A stretch of 64,000 nt of DNA from Pelecanus crispus (lineage: Eukaryota; Chordata; Aves; Pelecaniformes; Pelecanidae). Of the stretch, positions 58,142-64,000 are shown one piece after another. The position numbers and the translations under genes were made by a program. The stretch spans positions 11,243,862 to 11,307,861 of the forward strand of contig NC_134675.1 in NCBI RefSeq assembly GCF_030463565.1, read 5' to 3'. Numbering within the stretch: the first letter of the stretch is position 1; each line of letters begins with the position of its first letter. Below the pieces are notes generated by a model. It saw only the letters and a list, made by a program, of their open reading frames with translations. It made no database searches and had not been told where the DNA came from.

Positions 58142-58631
58142 CCTAGTAGCTGGCATAGTGCTGTGGTTTGGATTTAGAATGAGAAGAATGCTGATAACAC
58201 ACTGATGTTTTAGTTGTTGCTAAGTACTGCTTATGCTAGTCAAGGACTTTTCAGCTTCCCATGCTCTGCCAGGTGCACAAGAAACTGGGAGGGGGCACAG
58301 CCAGAATAGTTGATCCAAACTGACCAAAGGGCTATTCCACACCATGTGACGTCATGCTCAGTATATAAACTGGGGGGAGTTGGCCAGGGAGCAGCGATCG
58401 CTGCTTGGGAACTGTCTGGGTATTGGTTGGTGGGTGGTGAGTAATTGCATTGTGCATCACTTGCTTTGTATATTATTATTTTCCTTTCCTTTTCTGTCCT
58501 ATTAAACTGTCTTTATCTCAACCCACAAATTTTACTTTTTTTTTCTGATTCTCTCCCCCATCCCACTGGGGAGGGGGAGAGTGAGTGAGTGGCTGTGTGG
58601 TTTAGCTGCCTGCTGGGTTTAAACCACAGCA
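58142..58631 (+). mobile_element. 5'-truncated LTR of the same family
   Basis: Lacks the first 40 bp or so, starting at CCTAGTAGCTGGCATAG and ending CCACAGCA. It carries TGACGTCA, TATA and a palindrome with one mismatch. It lies about 60 bp upstream of the TMEM271-like reading, so it cut into that gene's 5' region. Confidence 0.88.
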
Positions 58632-59734
58632 TGTGTATTTTAGTTCTCTTTTTTTTTTTTTTAACCTGTTCTTGCACTATGTCAGGTTTTTTGGTGCATG
58701 CTTCTGTCATCTATAGCACACAGTCTAGCCAGTGGCAGAGCACTCACAGCAGCAGGAGAGACTGTGTTTTTAGACCCAGAGGAAGATGGGCAGATGACTC
58801 TTTGTTTTAATATGACAAATATGGAAGTTTAATACTCTTAATCATGTGACAGTGTTATCTTGGAGCTGTCTGGGTGGAGGCACTCACATGTAGGGCAGTC
58901 CATGGGAGTGCCACCACGGGTGTTGCATTCACCATACATGTAGAGGCTGTTCAAGGCACAGGCTCCCTATGCTGGGGTGCTCTGCCTGGCATAGCCTTCA
59001 GCTGCCAGAGAGGGAACAGTCTCCAGCATGGAAAAGGTGCCTTGGCATCTTCCTTGTTGGGAGAGCTGCTTTCTTTGCTCTGGGCTTTGTCACTGAAGTT
59101 TGTCCAGCCCTTTCTTGCTGGACTGATGCTACCTCATGGGCGGTCATGCTCTGAAGATTGGCTTTCTCCAAAGAAACCCTTATGCCATCAACCTCCCTTC
59201 CCTTGCACATTGCATGTTGTGGGTTGCCAGATGCCCCCCTCCTGGGAGGGGAATACATCTGCCACGATGCACTGCAGGGAGCAATATTTGTGAGGCTTAG
59301 CGGGATGGAGGCTGCAAAGAGCATCAGTCCAAACCTGGGCACCCAGTGATCCAACAGCTCCCTGCCTTTGCTGCTCACTTGGTTTGACCAGGAGCACTGG
59401 GTGTCCCTCCTTAAGGAAGGATAGAAATCTAAGAGGAGGGCTTGGAAGAGGAGAACTGGAGGACAGAAACCATGACTGTGCCAGGAGCTAAGTGTCTGGT
59501 GAGGACTGTATGGAAAGGGAAGTCTGCAGGGAGGCTCTTCCTTGACTGTCCCTTCTCTCTCCAGGAAGCTACAGCATCCAGCTCCCTCAATTTCCCCTTC
59601 TGCTGTGTGTTAAGTGATGTTAGTGATACAGAATGTAAGATCTATACTTTTGCATCAAAAGTTCGGCCTGTGACTTTAACTCTCAGTGGAGAGAAACTGC
59701 AGACTTGTTTAGAGATTCTTTGAAACAGTATCTC
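58632..59734. other. No recognised gene
   Basis: T run at about 58649-58663; otherwise unremarkable. The frame 58874-59293 is not recognised. Confidence 0.45.
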
Positions 59735-60255
59735 TGTATTGTAAGATTAACAAACCTTGAACAAGTTCTTTAAATCACAGCCTGAAACCAGCAGACACCA
59801 AGGTCAGAAGAACTAGGAGCATCATCACCCAAGATAAATGTAGAGAAACCAGTTAAAACTAGCGCATATTGTAACAAGCTGTGACAAGCTGCTCAGTGAG
59901 CCAACTCAAGTCTATACATGGGAGAAGGATCTGGAGTTCATAGAAAGGACACTGAAAGACCCCTCTACAAATACCACTAGGGACCCCCAAGGACCACCAA
60001 CCCAAATCACCGAGCATGCGCACCTGGGGAGAGAATATGTAAATAAGTTCCAGGGATTCATTATCCTAAGACCACCTTTTCCAAGAAATATGATGAATAT
60101 GTATATTTCTGTCCTACATAAATTGTATGTCTTTGGTTGTGCGGTATGCACGTTAGGTGGAAGCATCCCCCGTGCATCTGGCACTGTAAATAAAGAATGC
60201 CTGCTTTCTAAAGCTCCAAAATTAGTCTTAGAGAGTTTCCGTAAGCCGTAATTTT
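59735..60255 (+). mobile_element. Candidate LTR of another ERV family
   Basis: LTR-like layout on the plus strand: U3-like sequence with a CGAGCATGCGCAC block, GGAAGCATCCCCCGTGCATC, an AATAAA signal at about 60189 within CTGTAAATAAAGAATGCC, then a T-rich stretch. The boundaries and the TG...CA ends are not certain, so this is a tentative call. Confidence 0.4.
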
Positions 60256-60599
60256 CAGTATCATTAGGAGCACAGCCAGCTCCTCCAGCCACTCTGTCCC
60301 AGGACCTCTCCTACCCATCCGCTGGAGCCCAGCCTGGGGACCTGGGGCCTCTGCCCAGTCTGAGGGACACAGCTGCTACTTTCCCATTCACAGGTTCAAC
60401 CAATAATGAAGCTGAGCACATATCTCAGAGACACACACACAGACACAGATGCAGACAGGACACTGACACAGCCAGTCACACAGACTGCCACCGACAAGGT
60501 GCTGCCTTCAACAGAGCCTACATATAGGACTCACATAAAACATAAACAGGAAAGTCCCCTTCCTCCTCTTCGACTAGTGGAGATAGAAGTTCACTAGTG

Positions 60600-61265
60600 A
60601 AGGCGCACGCACAACACTCTCTAGGTTCACAAGCACACACACATTCACGGATCCCTCAAGTACCAGCACAGCCCCTTTGTCTACCTGGCACCCCTGCCCA
60701 GATCCCAGGCCCTCTTACCTGCTTCATGGGTCCTCTACTCTCTGGCTAGTCCAACTTGATGCTCTCTAGCAAAAACACATGTACTCACACACTCGTCCCT
60801 CATGCACTCCACATTCGCAAGTCCCCCTGGGTGTACCAGCATGGAAACTCCACCTGCCCACACTCTGGCCCAGACCTGAGGCCCCCCTACTTGCCAGCTA
60901 GTCCAGTTTAAATTTTGATAGTGAATATACATGCACACCCCATGCATACCAGGATTGGGGAAGATACAGATACTTGGCCCCCTCCCCAGCAGCTGGCACC
61001 AGGCACATGGGCTGTGACCTGTGGTCCTGCTCCAGCCGCTGGCACTGAGCACCTCACTAACCTCACTCACCCCAGTCCCCCTCAGTAGCTGGTTTTGGAG
61101 ACACACACTTTTCCCGCCCCAGTGGCTAGAAGCTAAAGACCCCCACTTGCTCCAGTAGCTGATGCTGAGCTCCCACTCGCTCCAGTAGCTGACACCACAG
61201 GCCACGGGGCATCCACACCCTCGGTCTGACTCCAGTAGCTGGCACCAATTTTCACTCACACACAC
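60600..61265 (-). repeat. Degenerate tandem repeat with CCAGTAGCTGGCACC core
   Basis: Irregular units of about 35-60 bp share AGTAGCTGGCACC, AGTAGCTGATGCTGAGC or GTAGCTGACACC with CCACTTGCTC linkers, clearest at 60980-61245. A (CA)n-rich stretch flanks it at 61255-61275. It adjoins an LTR-like segment (61330-61700) and may be part of that element. Confidence 0.6.
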
Positions 61266-61329
61266 ACACAGAGGTCTCACTAATAACTGGCACTTAGTTC
61301 TTGTGGCACACATACACACGGGATAGAGA

Positions 61330-62300
61330 ATGAGATTACACAGAGAGATGGTTAAGAAAAGATTTAATGAGATAGGACAGACTGCAGTGATCAGGCACAG
61401 GGCTCAGCTAGGTAAGCGTACTGACCGACCCCATTTTAAATGTGGCTGGCCCCTTTTATACCCTCTTCTGTCTACCCCCCTCTTTGTTCCTCCCTGCTCC
61501 CCCTTCCCCCTGCACATCCCCCAATGGGTTTGTATAGCTCTATTCCTGCAACTGTCCCAGTCCGGGATCCCCCCTGGTTTACAACTTGATTGGTTGCAAA
61601 GTCCAAGCTGATATTCCTGGAAGTGGCACCTGTAGTAGTCTCTTGAGAGTCCATCAATTATTGTGACTGGCGAGGTTTGTTTCTTGTCATTGTCTCTATT
61701 GTTATGAAAATTTGCAACTGGCCCGCGCTGGCCAAGGAGAGAGCCTAGGATGCAAAGCATAGAATTACAAGGGTAAATATTTATTCATGCGCATGAGGTG
61801 TCCCAGCCAAATTGGGGCACCCCGAATGTGGTTTTACACAGGGTTCTTATACCCTTCAAGTGTTCAGGTACAACATGATTTGACTAATCACTAACACACA
61901 CACTAGTGATTACTAGTCATAGGAAAACTTGGCAAGGCAACTATATTTCTGCAACATTATCATCCTTCAGCATTCTTGCTGCTTGTCTATTGATCCAGAT
62001 GTCTCTGGAGATGGTCTTGCTATAGTTACTTATCTATGATGCCAGATGATGCTGGGAGTGATTATAAGACATGTTAGAGGGGCTAGGATGCTGGCTTGGT
62101 TGTCCAGGGGTATCCTTTGTCCTTCATGGATAGCTCTAAGCTTCCAAGAAGCAAAGTCCTTATTTCTAGGACCGGGCTGTTCTTTAGCTTGTTTTACTTA
62201 AGCACGAACAATACCAAAGTCTCCAGTAAAATTCCACTACCTCATTACATTGCAGTGTATAATGTGAACTAATATATATTAACAAATATTGTTACCGTCG
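61330..62300 (-). mobile_element. Candidate minus-strand LTR-like segments
   Basis: 61451-61464 reads GGGTATAAAAGGGG on the minus strand, a TATA box. A possible poly(A)-type stretch (CATTAAATC) lies at about 61360. A second LTR-like motif set (GGGTGCCCCAATTTGGCTGG on minus, about 61805-61830) follows. No coding remnants and no clear target duplications, so the class is unassigned. Confidence 0.4.
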
Positions 62301-62304
62301 TCAC

Positions 62305-62630
62305 AGTATCCTTCTGGACAAGTTGTCCAACTGGGAGATGAGCAGGTACATGGTGTGCTGGGTAAAGAACTGGCTGAACAGCAGGGCTCAAAGGCTTGTA
62401 GTGAATGGGGCTACATCTGGCTGGTGACCAGTCACCAGTGGTGTTCCTCAGGGCTCAATTCTAGGGCTGGTTCCAATCAATATTTTTAGCAATGATCTGG
62501 ATGCAGGAGTTGAATGTACCATTAGCAAGTTGCTGATGACACTAAACTTGGAGGTGCAGTGAGAGGCCTCGCAGAGGGATCTAGATAGATTGGAGCATTG
62601 GGCAATCATCAGTGGCATGAAATTTAACCT
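62305..62630 (+). mobile_element. CR1 RT fragment
   Basis: About 320 bp of diverged CR1 ORF2 around the RT active-site region: AAGAACTGGCTGAACAGCAG, GTTCCTCAGGGCTCAATTCT (PQGSIL), AATGATCTGGATGCAGGAG and TTGCTGATGACACTAAACTT, where a base is missing before the ADD codons. No 3' tail. Confidence 0.85.
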
Positions 62631-62761
62631 TCATACTGTTGTCCCAAAGATGGGTTCTTTACCCGGTGTGCAAGAACCAATTCACACAGTGAGTCGAGAG
62701 ATTTGTTTTATTTCATTTCTGTGCAGGGATGGGTGCTAGGAGGTAATTCCACAAAGCTAGC
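62631..62761 (-). other. Possible piece of a different LTR
   Basis: CAAAGATGGGTTCTTTACCC and AGAACCAATTCACACAGTG, ending in GAGATTTGTTTTATTTC. Together with 62982-63481 it may be one element split by the LTR fragment at 62762. Tentative. Confidence 0.3.
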
Positions 62762-62981
62762 TGTTGTGGTTTAGCCCCAGCCAGCAACTAAGCAACACGC
62801 AGCTGCTCGCTCACTCCCCCTGCCCCGATGGGATGGGGGAGAGAATCGGAGGAGTAAGAGTGAGAAACACTCCTGGGTTGAGATAAGAACAGTTTAAGAA
62901 CTGAAATAAAGTAAAATGGTAATGATAATAATAACAATATAGTAATGATAATAATAATAATAACAATATACAAAGCAAGTG
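62762..62981 (-). mobile_element. U5/R-side LTR fragment of the main family
   Basis: Minus-strand LTR end (TGTTGTGG on plus is the CCACAACA terminus) through the ATTAAA-equivalent region and ATT repeat. It stops at CAAAGCAAGTG, so U3 is missing. It is nearly identical to the start of the LTR at 63482. Confidence 0.88.
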
Positions 62982-63481
62982 TCTCGAATGCAGGTTTGTG
63001 AATCCTGCTGATTATGTCAATTTACTATGAATGAGTGACTTTGCACAGTTTGATTTAGTAACAGTTAGAATTTACTTGTAGCAAATCGCAGAATTTGATT
63101 ATAATATTTTTAATAGCACTCAATCATCAGTGATTAATAAAGTGATTAGACAGAATTGATCAAAACAGTGACTTAGTTACAGATTCGAAGATGGCAAGGT
63201 TCACTCTATTACTACATGGAAGTGCATAAAAGAGACTTAAATCACACTGAGTTAGAATGATTCATAAAGGCATTGCGTGTATATGGAATAAGGGGGACCC
63301 TCCCATTGAGTCACGAGATTTAGACTAGACCCCCTTGCTTTCTAAACTGCTTCTCAGAGAGGAGCCTAGGTGCGGCTAGGTCTAGTCTTAGTCTCAGACT
63401 TGGTCAAAGGTTTATATGGATAAGGATAATGTATATATATGTATATATGTATATCTAGTACATAGGAAAAGTGTATAAAGG
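62982..63481. other. AT-rich DNA between two LTRs, with TA-rich simple repeat
   Basis: No coding frame. 63430-63465 is a (GTATATAT)-like run. The sequence upstream (about 63050-63260) looks repeat-derived but I cannot name it. Confidence 0.4.
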
Positions 63482-64000
63482 TGTCGTGGTTTAGCCCCAG
63501 CCAGCAACTAAGCACCACGCAGCCGCTCGCTCACTCCCCCTACCCCGATGGGATGGGGGAGAGAATCGGAGGAGTAAGAGTGAGAAACACTCCTGGGTTG
63601 AGATAAGAACAGTTTAATAATTGAAATAAAGTAAAATAGTAATGCTAATAGTAACAGTATAATAATGATAATAATAATAATGATACACGAAGCAAGTGAT
63701 GCACAATGCGATTGCTCACCACCCGCCGACCAATACCCAGACAGTTCCCGAGCAGCGATCGCTGCCCCCTGGCCAACCCCCCCAGTTTATATACTGAGCA
63801 TGACGTCATGTGGTATGGAATAGCCCTTTGGTCAATTTGGATCAACTATTCTGGCTGTGCCCCCTCCCAGTTTCTTGTGCGCCTGGCAGAGCATGGGAAG
63901 CTGAAAAGTCCTTGACTAGCATAAGCAGTACTCAGCAACAACTAAAAACATCAGCGTGTTATCAACATTCTTCTCCTACTAAATCCAAAACACAGCACTA
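63482..64000 (-). mobile_element. LTR of the main family, cut by the window edge
   Basis: Minus-strand LTR from its 3' terminus CCACGACA (63482-63489) to about 40 bp short of its 5' end at the window edge. The CRE TGACGTCA is intact (about 63802-63809) and the palindrome has decayed on one arm. Whether it is solo or proviral cannot be seen. Confidence 0.9.

Overview
The window is vertebrate nuclear DNA, almost certainly from a bird. It carries CR1 LINEs that end in the (ATTCTATG)n tail typical of avian and reptilian CR1. It also carries many copies of one LTR family, and exons recognisable as DNAI1 and ENHO, which are neighbours on human 9p13 and, as far as I know, Z-linked in birds. There is no bacterial-style operon, CRISPR array, rRNA or tRNA gene that I could see.

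Layout. 1-5.04 kb: a decayed minus-strand ERV-L-like provirus. 6.87-7.42 kb: a solo LTR with a perfect 5-bp target duplication. 9.4-19.4 kb: a nest. An older, 5'-truncated copy (element 1) holds a young, nearly complete copy of the same family (element 2, 12401-19312) inserted in its 3' UTR, with an inverted LTR fragment abutting. 21.3 kb: one DNAI1 exon (+). 23.1-27.2 kb and 28.0-29.7 kb: two similar CR1 LINEs head to head, followed by a third CR1 of another subfamily (30.7-32.5 kb). 32.9-36.3 kb: a 3'-truncated minus-strand copy of the ERV (element 3). 36.3-47.3 kb: intron-like DNA with an old CR1 and an LTR piece. 47.37 kb: the terminal DNAI1 exon (+). 48.7-51.1 kb: a minus-strand two-exon ENHO (adropin) gene with a CpG-island promoter. 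54.6-55.1 kb: a broken RPP25L-like gene. 56.4-58.0 kb: a broken TMEM271-like gene split by a solo LTR. 58.1-64.0 kb: more LTR pieces, a degenerate tandem repeat and a small CR1 fragment.

The host genes share no pathway. DNAI1 is an axonemal outer-arm dynein chain and ENHO encodes a small membrane-anchored or secreted peptide. The DNAI1 exons expected between the two found here were not recognised, and two further single-exon genes are dead. Together with the ERV load this suggests a degenerating region, possibly W-linked; that is inference.

The most unusual biology is in the ERV family. It has a Lys-type primer site with an ERV-L-like pol and no env or dUTPase. Its Gag begins with a multipass hydrophobic, potentially glycosylated domain. 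Two in-frame TAG codons exactly 96 nt apart separate gag from pro-pol in three of three copies. The LTR carries an 18-bp perfect palindrome just after the TATA box.
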